Assembly (NCBI GenBank): GCA_037501455.1
Contig: CM074862.1
Span: 56,885,501 to 56,949,500, forward strand
DNA length: 64,000 bases
Origin: Lantana camara
Taxonomy: Eukaryota; Streptophyta; Magnoliopsida; Lamiales; Verbenaceae
Direction of reading: 5' to 3'
How positions within the stretch are numbered: position 1 is the first letter of the stretch; each line of letters starts with the position of its first letter. Positions 1 to 12,637 of this stretch are shown here, in pieces. Both the position numbers and the translations under genes were made by a program. The notes beneath the pieces are model-generated. The model searched no databases. It was not told the DNA's origin and saw nothing but the letters and a program-made list of their open reading frames with translations.

Positions 1-29
1 GGGCACTATTCCTAACAATCTCCCACTTG
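1..29 (-). repeat. Copia 3' LTR edge and polypurine tract
   Basis: Bases 1-17 are the reverse complement of TGTTAGGAATAGTGCCC, identical to the start of the LTR that ends at 7595. Next to it, 18-29 reads CAAGTGGGAGAT on the minus strand, a typical copia polypurine tract. The rest of the 3' LTR lies outside the window. Confidence 0.9.
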
Positions 30-3000
30 CCCGTAAAAGCCATTTAGGTATTCTAAGTCCCATCTTCTCAAGATGCACTTTGAGAGCCTACTGACTTTGG
101 GCGTTTCCAAAGTGGATCTGCTATATTCTCTGCTGATGTGACCCTCTTGTTTACACATCTCTTAGGAAACACCTTTTCCTTATAAAGTGATTCGTAATCA
201 CGTGTTCAGTCTCTTGGTGAGGTCTTGGTTCTCTTACTTGAGCAACCATCCATTTTATCATACAATATGATAAAGGAGTTGTTTCATGCTAGGAACTTCA
301 TCTAACTGGTTAGATGGAGTTTCTTACCCAAACACTTAACTTGGCGTTATATAATACGACTAAGTTCTCAACTACGACAGTCGAGTTTTGCAATGTCCGT
401 CCTTGGAACCCTTTCCAACACATTGCATTACCATTCTGGTAGAAGTTATATCCTTGCAATGATTTCATAATCATCCATGTTTGATGAACGGTTACATCAA
501 ATATCCTTCTAACAACAAGATCTTTTGGGCTCTGTAAACTAATACATATCCTCATTTCTTCTCAAGTACTCTGAGGACATCCTTTACAGAGATCTAATGA
601 CCTTCTCTAAGGTCATATTACATTCGGCCTACTACGCTTAGTGTTGTGCCATATCTAATTTAGTACATAACTTTTCATACATTATGCACCCTTTCACTTA
701 AAGGGATTTTGGACATTCTAACTTTCTCAAAGTTTATCTTAGGACACATACTCTTCAAAAGAGACGTTCCATTGTCCATACTAAACTCCTTTTAGTACCG
801 TGGTTATGTACTCATTTTGTGATAATCCTTTTATTCTCTTAGATCTATCTTTTATAGATCTGAATGTCGAGAATATAGGATAATTACCAAGATCTTTCAT
901 GTCAAATTGTTTCTTAAACAAGAATTGGTAACTTTCACGTCATCCTTGACATTCCTAATGAGAAGGACATCGTCTTCTAAAGAACCAAAATTGACTCTTA
1001 CATCACTAACTTTCATATGTACACTCTGAGACTTATTCGACTTCTATCTGTGTCAAACGATTTGACTGTGGAATCGAATTGTCTAACTCCTAGAAGCCTT
1101 TATCAATCCACAGATTGACTTTAGGGATTTGCATGCCTTATGCATACTCCCACTGAATATGAGATTTATAGAAATGCCTTATTTCAGTCTCTTTCAATCT
1201 CATATTAAACAAGATAGTTCTCATATTCATTTATCATATCTCATAGTCAGAATATGAGGATGTGGTAAACATAATCCAAATGGACTTTTACATTTCAATC
1301 GTCAAGAAGGTTGTAATGCTTTCCATTTTCTCGAAGCTCCACGAGCTTGATCCTATCAGGTGGATCAACCAAGGTCAAAACTTGGTTTGAGTATATGGAA
1401 TCCATATTGGATTTCAAGGCTTGCTTACACTACTCAGATTCCAAATCTGACAGTGTCTCCTCTTCAAGTAATTCCTTGGCTATCTAGGAACGCGTTCTAA
1501 ACACGTCTTAAGAGAAGGGTTTCACACGTTACATACTCTAAAATTTGGCTAAATTTTATCAGATGGGCTCGTTTCTTCTATATGTGGCGTGGATATTTAT
1601 CCTTAAATTTCTTTGAGGTCTGCTTGCTTGTCTTTCTTCTTCTATAGGAACGATTCCTTGAGAAAGATACATTCCTTGAGACAAACAACCTTTGTCTAAG
1701 GGAATTGCAGAAACAATATTCAATATCGTTGTATAAACTTGAACTCATTTCAAACTTATCTCCCACTATCCTCTTCACTTAAGAGGATTCTACTAAATTC
1801 TTGGATAAGAATAATTAGGGAATTTAATATGCCACATTGCATAGTGCAACTAAAGGACTAATTTTGGAAGGTACTAAATTCAAAATCTCTAACTGCATAT
1901 TCTGGGAGTTTATTCCTAGAATGATTATAAGTCAGTAAAGCTTGCTATGGAATGGACCATGTTGCATTAGATTTCATTCCCTCATTCGGAAACACTAAGG
2001 TGTTCTCGAATTAGTTTACTGAGAGATAATCCTATTATCTCTAAGATGAGTAAGGAATTAGTTGCTAAGATATTGGCTATCTCGATCATATCGATTTACC
2101 TATAACTTATGACTACTTCTGTTCCTAACCTCCTTTCGAAATTCTAAGAATTTCATATAAGTTTCGAATTTGTACTTTAACAAGTACATTCATTCATAAT
2201 GATTAAACTGACGATTGTATCTAGTGCTTACATTAAGCATCTTACACTCATCAACACGGATCGAAATCCACTATAATTTTGGAACGTTCCACGTTTCTTA
2301 TAAACGGGATTCAGGAACGCTTCCCTCATGACAGGATTCACAGGAAATCAACACTATAGGTTCATTTTCATAGAATGATCCTAAGGTGTCTGACTTGCTA
2401 ATCCTTTTATATCTCAACGTTCCAAAGTAATTCGGAGCTTTGTTATCTCACTTACTTTTGTTATCTCGTTGTATGTTCAGAACATTAGTGCCTTGAGTCT
2501 TTGCACAACGGCTTATGCAGAATTGACTTAAGACTAGTAAATTCTATTCCTAGTAGAATTACTAAACGAGGTAACATTTCAAAGTACTCATACTCTTTGC
2601 AGTTCCCTTTCAAAGTCCTTATTTGCTACCATAGAAGCAAACGTCCTATTTGATCTCTAGTGTCTTTTGGGCGTACCCCTTACATGCCCCTCCATTGGGC
2701 TCTTAAGGGTTTCTTCTTCTTTAGGCCTTCAAGCCTTTAACTTAGGGAGTTTTAGAAGAAGAATTAACCATCTCAACCTTTTATTCCTTCTTAAGGATGC
2801 TCTCAACCACTATCAACTTAAATGATTAACTATGCTACATTAGCATCATTCTAGTTGAGCATAAAGGGTTTGAATGATAGTCGAAGCATTGTAAGCAATC
2901 AGTGCATTGAGAACTCTTTTCTCAGTTGATGATCGAGACCATAAGATCTTCAAATAAGATCTTTAGACCTTGTTCGTATGCACTTGTTTCCTCATTTGGA

Positions 3001-3250
3001 ATATTGAATAATTCCATAATGTTATACCTTGTAACATTTTTATGAGGTGGTTCAATTGCTTTTAAGTGGTTTGGAAAAATCCATTCACCTCAGATTGCTT
3101 CTCTTTTGGCCCGGGTCGACTTTTCACAATTGAAAACTTCGCCCTTTAGAGAACGCCTTTCTCTAGTCGGATTCTAAAATGAATTTTAGGATCCGAAGCC
3201 ATTTAGAGTTAGTCAGGACTTAGTCAACTTATTTGACTTAAGGATAGATA
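30..3250 (-). pseudogene. Copia gag-pol remnant (gag, integrase, RT, RNase H)
   Basis: Minus-strand fragments of a Ty1/copia polyprotein survive in several frames. Near 1910-1960 there is a stretch resembling the integrase segment DMVRSMMSFTDLP. At 1578-1778 the segment LFVSRNVSF matches the region that joins integrase to reverse transcriptase. Around 970-1005 the bases encode a damaged YVDDILLIGN catalytic motif, in which YVD has been lost while the codons for ILLI and GN remain legible. Just after it (about 895-915) QFDMKDLG is intact. Gag-like sequence probably occupies about 2650-3200, but I can only infer this from order. Stops and frameshifts occur throughout and no frame exceeds 81 codons, so nothing functional is made. 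Assignment to copia rests on the order integrase before RT and on these motifs. Confidence 0.75.
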
Positions 3251-3466
3251 CGAATGGGTTTGCATTTCATATTATAGAGAATCACAGAACTACAACCTAA
3301 ATGCTAAGCAAAGAAAATGTGGGCATGCTGAATTATAACGATATACAAAAGATAAGGTCTTTAATCTAATGTAGCTCCCACTGTTTTTCAAAGATCTATA
3401 ATTCCCAAAGATCTAAGAGGAACACGTTTCCCAATGGGTACTAAGATCCTAGGCATTTTACCTCGA

Positions 3467-3789
3467 ACCCACGACTCGCGGACATTCTAAGTAAGAACCC
3501 TAGGTAGGTACAACTTACCAATTCTAACACCTTTAGAATTCTTAGTAATTGTTTTTGCATCACCTATCTTTCAATATGGACCCACGACTCGTGCGACATC
3601 CATATTTACTTAGGCGTTAAGCTAGACCCATCAATCATAAGATCATGACCAAAACTTAGTTCGAACGACCCACGACTCGCGGACATCGCCCTTGCTAAAA
3701 TTGACCACGAAATATTGACCATTTAAAATGATTAATTAGGTAACTAAGAACTAATAAGCTCCACTAGCTATCCCACGACTCGCGGACAA
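3467..3789. repeat. Four spaced copies of a 19-bp motif in the copia leader
   Basis: The motif ACCCACGACTCGCGGACAT occurs at 3467-3485, 3580-3599 (one-base change and insertion), 3668-3686 and 3771-3789. The start-to-start distances are about 113, 88 and 103 bp. The intervening sequence is AT-rich and not alike by eye, so this is a dispersed motif and not a simple tandem array. On the minus (transcribed) strand it reads as a GC-rich block beginning ATGTCCGCGAG. Function unknown. Confidence 0.75.
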
Positions 3790-4960
3790 TAACTAGCTTT
3801 ACTTACTAAACTTAAAACCTATTGATGGAATGCTAGGAATTTAATTCAAAATTTGCATCTCGAATTAAACACCTATTTGTTCGAAATTAGCTTAATATTT
3901 AATGGGAATTTTCGAATCAACCGGAGAGTTGTCCGGTTCGACCTCACCAACATATATGTTATCCAATTTTATTAGTCTTGATTAATGCAAGTACACTTAA
4001 ATGCATATCAAACAAGCGCATAAACAGATAACATGTCCTAGCATGATACTAACATGTAATGATTATGGGTTCTACCTATCTTATGCGTGATATGTGGGAG
4101 CCACTCCACAATCACAAGTTCTAACATACATGCCACATAAACAGTTTAAATCACATAAGGGAAAGCGGTAACAAAATACGAGCCCTATCTCTATTACATT
4201 TAACAATTGAGATTCCCCTCCCTAACATTTTGAGGGGTCTTCACTTATAGCCTCCTTGTTACTTGAATGTGGTCCATCTTACTCCATGGGTGCATTGTCT
4301 CCAAAATGAAAATAAAACCTCACCACCTATCTCTACTCTCAAATTACAATAAAAAGAAAAAGACATAAAGTAATAAGGCTCAATCTTCATATTGGCCTTA
4401 GACAATTACACGGGGCATACCCCGGCCTCAAAAACAGTAATATGGAAAGCCACATAATAAATCACATAACAGTACGCACATAAGTGAGGCTCCAACCTCA
4501 ATTGAAAAACGCAACTATAGGGCTCCAACCCCAATTTAAACCATCCATGTGCATAAATTAAAACCATACATAGATCTAAACCCATGATCACCTAACATGC
4601 TTTTGCGAGAATTTAAATTTAGCCAATAAATTAAAATTCTAGTTTCAAGTCCTAATGACTTAAAACACGACTTAGATGCAATTCTTGTTCAAGAGTCTTT
4701 TCAATAAAACCCGAAAAACAACAAACCAATAAAATTCCAATTAATTTCCAAAATTAATAATTTTATTCTTTCATTATTTTCAGAAAATAAAGATTGTAAT
4801 TTTTCCAAAATTTAAATCGCTTAATTTCTCAAAAATCCCAATTTAATCAAAATTTTAAAATAATTTTATTTTAGCAAAACTGATTTTAAAAGATAAAATT
4901 AAAATAAAATTTAAATCAGGATTTTACGGACCGAAAACAAAAAAAACACGAAACACGAAA

Positions 4961-5162
4961 ACGGGCCCGAAAAGGGGCCTAGCCGCGCGAGGCACTTTCG
5001 AGCAGCAGCGCCCGCCGCGACTAGGCGGGCTGGGCAGGCGTCCCGCGCGGTTGCGGGACGGGCTGGGCGGCGCGCCCGGGACGGCTCCCGCGCGGTTGCG
5101 GGAGGAGCTGTGCGGCAGCGGCGGGCCTGGGCGTGCGACGTGCTAGCACGCCTAGGCTCGTC
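4961..5162 (-). other. GC-rich hairpin island in the copia leader
   Basis: About 200 bp of very GC-rich sequence lies in an otherwise AT-rich leader between primer-binding site and gag. It contains two copies of TCCCGCGCGGTTGCGGGA (5041-5058 and 5086-5103), each an inverted repeat of TCCCGC around six bases, plus the perfect palindrome CGTGCTAGCACG (5139-5150). The position, between PBS and gag, is where retroelement RNAs usually carry packaging and dimerisation structures; that role is inference. Confidence 0.6.
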
Positions 5163-5423
5163 CTTTTCGTGTTCCGTTTCGTGTCCAGGTTTCTCAAAAC
5201 CAATTCAATCCAAAATTAAAAAATTCGATTTAAACATATTTCAATCAAAACGGTTTTCAAAAACACAATTTAAGAAAACAGTTTCAGAAATTTAGGAAAA
5301 ATTACAGTTTCGTATTTCAGGCTTTCTAAAAGAACTCATGAATACCTAATTCGCATCTAAGCCTAAGAATTTCTACCAAATTCAGAATAATTGAGACGAA
5401 TCAGAAACACGATTAACGAGGTG

Positions 5424-5435
5424 GCTCTGATACCA
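5424..5435 (-). other. Copia primer-binding site
   Basis: The minus strand reads TGGTATCAGAGC, complementary to the 3' end of plant initiator tRNA-Met. It lies two bases inside the LTR end at 5438 and fixes the polarity of the element. Confidence 0.95.
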
Positions 5436-5437
5436 CT

Positions 5438-7595
5438 TGTTGGAAAACATGAATCAGAAAGCAGCGGAATTTAAAAAATTTTCCAACAAAAGGATCTTGG
5501 ACTCGCAATCGTGTAACCAAATTCGTAGAGATAGAAAACTTACTTTTCTTTTATTCTTTCTTGAAGCGTTTCAAGCCACCCAAGAACGCTCTTCTCGCGG
5601 CTTGACAACCCGTCCCTCGAAAGTCTCTTTCTATTTCAGAATCCATTGTCGGGATAGCAATCCACACCAACCTAGATTTAATTCATGTTAGAGATGTTCT
5701 TAACAATATAACATAAAGAAAGAAACATGAAACGAGAAAAGCAGGATTGAAACTCCCATCGAAAACAGTTTTGCGAAAGTAGAAAAACTGCCAGTCACAA
5801 AACCCTCGTGAAAAAATTCATCCTTCAGGATATGGACGAACGGTTTTCGCCATCTTCTTTGGTTCGATTTTTTCATTCGCTTCACGTCGGGTTCAGAATC
5901 GTTTCATCATCCCTTCTGATCGTTTTTGCTTAATCCCCACTTTTGGTAAAGCTCGAATCTTCAAAACTTCTAACTTGAAGTCTCTAGAGATAGTCCACCA
6001 ACTTGGCTACAATCTAACTAGTAAGGATGCATGAGCTCCCCTATATATAAGAAAGGGGAGGGACGAAATTCCTAGTCCTTAATGGGCTAGGATTTTGGTC
6101 TCTCTCTCTCTCCTATTACTTGATCATCAAGTAATTTTGACTTTGACTTTGAATTCTAATTCAAATCAACTTTCAAGAGAGCTAAAAATATCCAAACTAT
6201 TTTTGGATAATTTTGTACTTTATTTATTTAAAATAAATAACTTATTTTATCTAATTAATTAATCCATAATTAATTAACTAGATTATTTTTCTCCAAAATA
6301 AGACTTTCTTTTTAATTCAAAATTAAACCAAAGTCTATTAAATAATTAATCACATTAATTATTTAATACATAAATAAATATACACATATATTTATACACG
6401 TGTGTGACACGTGTCACTCACGTGAGCCATACGTGTGGTTTCACACGTGTGGAACCCTCTTGGCTTGATTAACTCGTTTAATCATTTTAAAGCCTCAACT
6501 CATGTAACCAAGTTGTCGTGTGTGACCCTCTAGGTTCTCAATTCAATTAGCAGTGACCCTAATTAATTAATTCACTAATTAATTAATCAGTCCACAGATT
6601 AAACGACCATAGTCTAGCAAGAGGTGTTTAACCCCTAGCTGAATTGGAAAGTTCGGATTCGACAGAACCTTTAAGTCATTGATTCATGTGAGATACAATC
6701 CTCCTACTTACTATCTCTCAACCATGATCTAGGGTAAGGGAATAATTAGAACCCTAATAATCTGGTCTTAAAGCTAAGTGCATTTCATATCCATTTGATC
6801 TCAATCCAAGAAACCCTTTTCTTGATGTCTTGATCTACTGCCTTGGCCAAGGACTCCATATGGCATATGAATGACTTACACAATAAGAGATCACCTTGCA
6901 AATGCAAGTGTAGGTCCTTTCTTGATTCTCATTCACTTTCATGAGTCACTTGTGCAGCCCCAGCATAAGCCTTGAATCAGTTGTCTAAGGCGACACCCTT
7001 TAAAGCTTATACCAAAGACTACAGAGTTAACTCACAAAGTAACATGGAACCTCAAGTCTAAGGATCAATTAATCACATCAATGACTCGTGAGATATTTCC
7101 TAATCTTCCATTTCCTGAAATAGAAACTTCCTTTCCCATTTAGGAATGTTCTCACACGGGGCACCTCAGTGAACTTACTTATTAAAGTAAGCACCCTCAT
7201 GTATCACGCACGTATCAACTATACACTTTGCACCTCCATGAAACAAGGTGGTCCTTCTTAAGGGCGTGATCCCACAAGCAAGCCTTAGAGGAGTCAGGTT
7301 GACACTCCCACTGTCTGTAGGACTCATCGGCTTGGAGTATTTTACTAATCATGACTTATGTGATATAGGGCTCGTTTCATGAACCATTTCACCTAAATGG
7401 TAGAGTCCTAAAGTCATCAGGATTAGGGGAGTTCTCATACATGCGCACGTAATGGAAACACACAAAACACGTATTGGCATATAAAGAAGTGTTTGCCTAT
7501 AATCAATCGTATATTATTCAAAGATTGTCTGTGATACAAGAAAAGTCCCAAAGCAGATTACGTCGAATCGGCTTTCTAGGGCACTATTCCTAACA
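5438..7595 (-). repeat. Copia 5' LTR (2158 bp)
   Basis: Starts (minus strand) TGTTAGGAATAGTGCCC at 7595 and ends TTTTCCAACA at 5438, next to the primer-binding site. A TATA box lies at 6050-6041. The first 17 bases are repeated at window position 1-17. No coding frame. Confidence 0.9.
6041..6050 (-). promoter_or_regulatory. TATA box of the copia LTR
   Basis: Minus strand TTATATATAG, flanked by CCCCTTTC and GGGG so that the box sits inside a short inverted repeat (CCCCT ... AGGGG on the plus strand). It is about 1.5 kb into the LTR, leaving some 600 bp for R and U5. Confidence 0.6.
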
Positions 7596-8465
7596 CGTAC
7601 GGCTTAGGAACTACTTGACAATGTGAGCATTGCATTGACCTTGAGCACGAAATTACATTCCTTTTGAACCTTGTTGCATTAATTTCTGCTTATTGTATTA
7701 GATTCATGCCTTTCGGGTTGAAAATGTGACATAAGCATGCACTAATCGCATGCATATATCCTTGGAATGAGTTATAATTTATAGGTGTGAAGATAATATC
7801 AAACCAAGGCCAATCTCTACAACAACAATGGTTTATCATAAGCTCAATTCTCAGGCATAGAAAGTGTAAGGAACGTACCGGGGAGTATATACAGGAATAT
7901 TAGATTCAAGACCTTCTCCGATTAAGCTACGACTCAGAAGTAGAATCCGGAACTGGAGACCGAGGTATAAGGGAAAAGGTGGCATAATCTATTGGAGATG
8001 GTGAATCCGGGGTGAAGTGCATTTTACAAGAATCGACACCTACCCTCATATTATAGAAGTTAGTCAACCGAATCCCCTAGGATAATTCGTTCAAGAGAGA
8101 AATGAAGAAATCTCGAAGGTACTTCAGTTCGAGGTTCGAATTAGTGAATAAACGGTGATAATCAAGAGAACTCAAAGTAAAATCGGTTGATGGGAGATAA
8201 GCAACAAGGGACGTCGAGGAGGAACTTCCAAGTGAATCAAATTATTTGAATTCTAGTCCGGGATAGAAGATTCAAGATATCACAAGGATCATGAATGTTG
8301 AACAATAGGGATCGTCAAGGAGGAAGTTAAGTTTGGACTTGTGGGAGAAGAAGAGATGATTTGTGGTACTTCGGGTTTCGAGTAAGAAATAGTTTGGTCT
8401 GGGATGCTTTGGATTTCGACTAAGATGGAAATGAGTCGGGAAGGGATTAGAGAAAGCCAAGTAAT

Positions 8466-8777
8466 GTGGTAAATACGAGTTTATGGAAGGTGACAATGCT
8501 TAGGACAGGATTTGAGTTCATCTTCCAAATCCAAGTTGAATTGTCGTGTTATGAGGTCGAAGTGGGAAATATAGAACAACAAATGGAAACAATAAAGAAA
8601 GGCAAAGAATCCTTAGAAGGAGATTACGTGCTCAAGTGTAAGCAAGTAAACAACAAGTTCTACTATCGATTCAAATTCATAATGGAAATCAAGGGGACTT
8701 CATTCGAGGTGACACTAGGAGAAAGATTCGGGACATCGAGTGGAAGAACAATTATTAGAAAGAAGTCAAGACACTAA
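8466..8777 (+). pseudogene. Short conserved frame in family A, charged helix-like peptide
   Basis: A 103-codon frame. Its middle part, about 40 residues including GNIEQQMETIKKGKESL, is rich in Glu, Lys and Gln and would suit a coiled coil. The minus-strand relative A' (about 31640-31770) keeps the same frame over this stretch without a stop, with the matching segment GNMEQQMETVKKGKDSL. Between the two copies several codons differ silently, but most changes alter the amino acid, so selection is doubtful. I do not recognise a family. It could be the relic of a gag-type protein of the ancestor, or chance. Upstream and downstream of the conserved block the frames are not alike. Confidence 0.3.
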
Positions 8778-9434
8778 AACCATGGACGTAGAAGAATTTG
8801 GGTTCAAGAGGTCGTGATCTCGGACCATGGAGTTATACAAGTTGATACAAGGCGATCCACAGAAATCTTGAAGGCCGTGGGAAACAAGAAATGATCAACA
8901 AGTCCAAGCAAACCCGTGACTAGAGAAATAAGGACAAGCTACTGAGTTCAAAACTTACCATAACGGTGACAGGTTCAAAACATTCATGGCACGTGCATCA
9001 CACGTCATTTTGAATTATTTTTACTCTTCTTTAATTATATGCGTTGTGCATCTCTATTTACCCTGATTGCCCTAATGTGTTGCATAATTTAATAGTACGT
9101 GCATTGGCATCTTAACCCATCATGCATTGTACAGTGTTTACTTGATAGGAATTTTTCCTCCAAAATCATTCGTCATGTGTTACTTCAACCGAGTCATTGT
9201 TGAATCAAGGTAAGAAGAATTTTGGATTGCAGAGTTTGAGGAAGGAAAGAGGAAATACCAAGGCTCGGGAAAGTAGAATTGGATTTGAACAAAGGAAATA
9301 GATTGTTCTCTCTACGGATCACTCCAAAGCGAATATGACCACTTTCACCGTACAAATAACTTAGCTAAGATCATTTACACCGAGGGAGCTAACTCGAGAA
9401 GCAATAGAACGAGTTCAAGGAAGTAGGATAGAAG

Positions 9435-9450
9435 TTTTTAAGGGGGAGAG
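9435..9450 (+). other. Internal polypurine tract of family A
   Basis: TTTTTAAGGGGGAGAG, matching the terminal tract at 10887-10902, but located about 1.45 kb upstream and followed by CATGACC instead of an LTR. The same tract with CATGACC is preserved on the minus strand in A' at 30752-30766. Confidence 0.5.
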
Positions 9451-10886
9451 CATGACCGGAAGATGGTTTAAAATTTTTTTTTATTTGCCCAAGTGGATTG
9501 CTACTAGAAGGAACAATGGAAATGCAAGAGTAACAACGACATAAATAAACACTTTGGAAGATGAAGATACCCATACAAGGAATGGTCGAGAATTGAATAG
9601 ATAATATGGATGCAAGTCTCCCTTATTGGTTTTACTATGGGACATATACAATCTCAATCTCCTAAGATCGACAAGGATAAAGCTTCTAAGAGGACAGAGG
9701 AAAGAATAAGGGGCTGAGAGATGAAGTTATGGATTTGAAATAACAAGGTCGAGTACGGATAGATCGAGTATAATTTTGAATTTTCGATGTGAGCAATTTG
9801 ATGATGGAGCTATGGAGGATTTATAAGAATTGGTAAGCAAGGTAGAGAACAAGAGGAGTCGAGTCAATCTCTATATTTAACAACTGACAAAGTAAGAACC
9901 AATTTAACCGTGGGCTTTGAAAGTAGAATAACTCAAAAAGCTCATAACATGAATAAGATGGAATATTAGCTCGTCAATCATTCTTCTATGATGAGCCGGG
10001 AATGTTAATAAGATTTCAGGTTATGTCCAAACTGTTAGGGACAAACTCGAGTAGCCGAGGAAGGGCGTATGTGATTCATGGTAAAGAATGAGTTAATTGG
10101 ATTAAGATCAAGAGACTTCTAAGATCGGGACATCGGACCGTGGTATTTAATAAGGATAAGAGAATTAATTACGGGACTCCAGATCGTAAAGTTGGTAGAG
10201 AAAGGAAATGGATTAAGGATGGGACCGAGTGGTTATTCTAATATCGACACATCGTGCAATCTTAATGCGACTACGAGCAAAGGAACCTTCAACAAAGAAA
10301 TCAAGTAGATATCAGATTCACTACAATGAAGAGCCTCCAAACAATGGTGAACGGTACATTAACCATACATATCACGTGCATCATGCATTCCTTAATTCCT
10401 GTTGTGTGTAATCGCTTGTTAGTTGCTTTTGGAGTGAACGAGTGCCTTAGTAACACGGTAAGACGAGGGTCGTGCCGTGTAACAGACTTTACAACGGGGC
10501 TTTGGAGACCCTATTTAGAAGCTAATAGCTGTTCAAGAAACCAACTTCAATCCTTGAAGTTGATGAGTTGATAGAAGACCCATTTCGGGTTGGAGAACGA
10601 GTGGTGGGAGTTCGTTAACTACTCCACTTTTGATATCGAGTTGTGGGATGGTTAGGATGGATTCAAACGGTGGGAGTTGAATCTCGTTTAGACCCTCCTA
10701 TCGTGCAAGACGTCCGGACTACTCATGGTCGGATCCAGTTCGTGAGCAGCCTGAAGCCCCTTCGTGTTTGAAGACCCTTCTCTGAACTAATTCCTGCGGG
10801 GAGGTCGCGAACCCCGCGTGGGATGAATACGGAGAGGTTTGCTTAGAGTCCAGTACTCGAGGCAGTGTACCTGAGGACAGGTCCTT

Positions 10887-10902
10887 CTTAAGGGGGAGAG
10901 GT
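10887..10902 (+). other. Family A 3' polypurine tract
   Basis: CTTAAGGGGGAGAGGT immediately precedes the LTR start TGTGACACCCC at 10903. It is the same tract as that of element D (52501-52518, minus). Confidence 0.85.
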
Positions 10903-11890
10903 TGTGACACCCCAGTTTTCCAGCAAGCCAGGTACGAGGTTACGTGAGAGTTTAATTAAGTAATTATGTGATTTATGTGACGTCACATGGCAACGTGTCA
11001 ACGTGTAATTTTATTATGTGCGCATTAGAATTTATTAAATGTACTTGGACTCAATTGTCCAATAATTGCTCGTTTGGGACCTAATTATAATTAGGGTGTT
11101 TTAGGGCCTTCGTGGCTACCTTGAGCTCGAGAATTCGGATTCGAATTCTAACCTTACCCTTGAGTTTGTTTCGGTGATTCGGATTTAATGAATTAACCTT
11201 TTTAATTTTCTAAAGCCATTTGATACCCCTACCATTTTAAAATCCGATCCGAGTGGACCGGATCCCTTTTGACCCGACCCGTTAAACCGACCCGTTTAAC
11301 TCAGCCCCAAAAGGAGCCAAGTTCATCTCTCTCCCTCATTTTCACGTTGGAAACAAGGCAACAAAGGAGAAGAAGAAACCCTCCCCATTTGGCCCTTCAA
11401 GCTTTAGCTCAAGCTTGTGAGATCCGACCAACCGATTGAAGATTCAAAGTAAGATATGTGATCGTCTCATTACGTGCTCGTTTTCTCCCGATTGAATCTC
11501 ATTTCTCTTGCTTGCTTCCATGAATATGAAGAAGATGATGAATAGTGCCAATATGTCAAAATTTGAGAATTTGCTTTGTGCTTTGATTCCCTTACTTTAA
11601 GCTTCATATATGTTGTTCCTATGAGCTTATACGATGAATAATTGTTGGATTTTGAGTTGTGGCTTGAAGCATGAGTGTTCCACCATATTTGGAGCTTGAA
11701 TGTGTGAAAATGGCAACTTGTTATATGCTTGAATTAATGGCTTAAGATTTGGAAATGTGATAGATTATGTGTATATGAATTTATGCCTTCAATTTGGAGT
11801 GTTTTAGTTGAGTTTTGGTGTGGTTGTTTCTTCCTTTTCTTCCCTCCACGCACAACCCCTGCTGCTGCCCCTTTTTCTTGATCTGGAGGA

Positions 11891-12014
11891 CTACCCGGCC
11901 GGGTAGATTTTTGCCCACAAAAGTACCCGGGCGGGTAGTTTGGTACCGAGGAGTTTCTTTACTTGCTCTACCCGGCCGGGTAAATTTCTTCCTTGTTTTT
12001 ACCCAGCCGGTTAC
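11891..12014 (+). repeat. Paired palindromic boxes in A LTR (2 pairs)
   Basis: Four 16-bp boxes start at 11891, 11923, 11968 and 11999: CTACCCGGCCGGGTAG, GTACCCGGGCGGGTAG, CTACCCGGCCGGGTAA and TTACCCAGCCGGTTAC. Spacings are 32, 45 and 31 bp. The core is CGGCCG or one base off; arms are CTACC and GGTAG. Confidence 0.85.
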
Positions 12015-12637
12015 TCCCTCATCCGAACTCCGATTGACCTGATTTTTGAGCCGTTGGAAACCTCCTGAAGTCTACTACAACCTCCAATTAGATTCATCTC
12101 AATATCTTATGTAAATAGTGAGATATAATCAATTCTTTTTGGTGTCGCCATGTTACCGACAATCTGCTTTCGCCCAACTTCGAGCCTACGCCATTTTCAC
12201 CTCGCTTTGGACCACAAGTCGAGCCACATACCATTTTAAAGGTCTATGTGTCTAGTTTCATCTCCAATAAACAAAACTCAATTCCTACATCTATAACTCG
12301 AGATATTCCAGTTTTCCTTCCACTTGCGCGTTTCCAAAACTGTTAACTTTTGCCAAACTTTGCCAAAACCCGTCTTATCGCTTTCCTTTCACCTCCTCGA
12401 CCTCTTATTTGACTTACATGAATTATATACATGCCTAATTGAATGATTAAATTATTTATGTGTCAAAATGACATTACTTGTGCTCATGAACACAATCACA
12501 CCATTTCATGACATAATTATGATTTAATGCTTATTGAATCACGCCATAACATGATGCACCACTTCATGAACATCGCCGTGCTTCCTACTTGGTTCCATTT
12601 TGAGTCTTGTCTCATGAGTATTGTCCTTCTTGCACAG

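Larger units (their letters stand above)
1..7595 (-). mobile_element. Decayed Ty1/copia retrotransposon (Angela/BARE-like), minus strand
   Basis: Reading the minus strand, a 2158-bp 5' LTR (7595 to 5438) is followed two bases later by an initiator-Met primer-binding site, a leader of about 2.2 kb, remnants of gag-pol, a polypurine tract (29 to 18), and the first 17 bases of the 3' LTR at the window edge. LTR ends are TGTTAGGAAT and TTCCAACA. The long leader and the pol fragments fit the Angela/BARE group; that lineage call is by memory of the family. No long reading frame survives, so the copy is dead. It inserted about 70 bp inside the internal region of family A: base 7596 continues exactly at the equivalent of 14161. 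The expected 5-bp duplication would be CGTAC; only the right copy (7596-7600) is visible. Confidence 0.85.
7596..10902 (+). mobile_element. Family A internal region, copy 1 (LARD-like, non-coding)
   Basis: The internal part of a large non-autonomous LTR element, missing about its first 70 bp because the copia copy inserted there. Its first 515 bp (7596-8110) are about 97% identical by eye to 14161-14670, which directly follows an LTR and primer-binding site. It ends in a polypurine tract at 10887-10902 abutting an LTR. No gag, RT or integrase motif is visible, and the longest frame is 103 codons. A full internal length of about 3.4 kb with 3.2-kb LTRs fits large retrotransposon derivatives (LARDs). 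A diverged minus-strand relative lies at 30242-32632. Confidence 0.7.

Noticed and set aside
5021..5203. Pro/Ala/Arg-rich minus-strand frame in the copia leader
   Set aside because: Its composition follows from the GC-rich palindromic block; it is not conserved in any known copia protein.
5424..5435. TGGTATCAGAGC sites as possible tRNA genes
   Set aside because: Only the tRNA 3' end complement is present; no cloverleaf follows. They are primer-binding sites.
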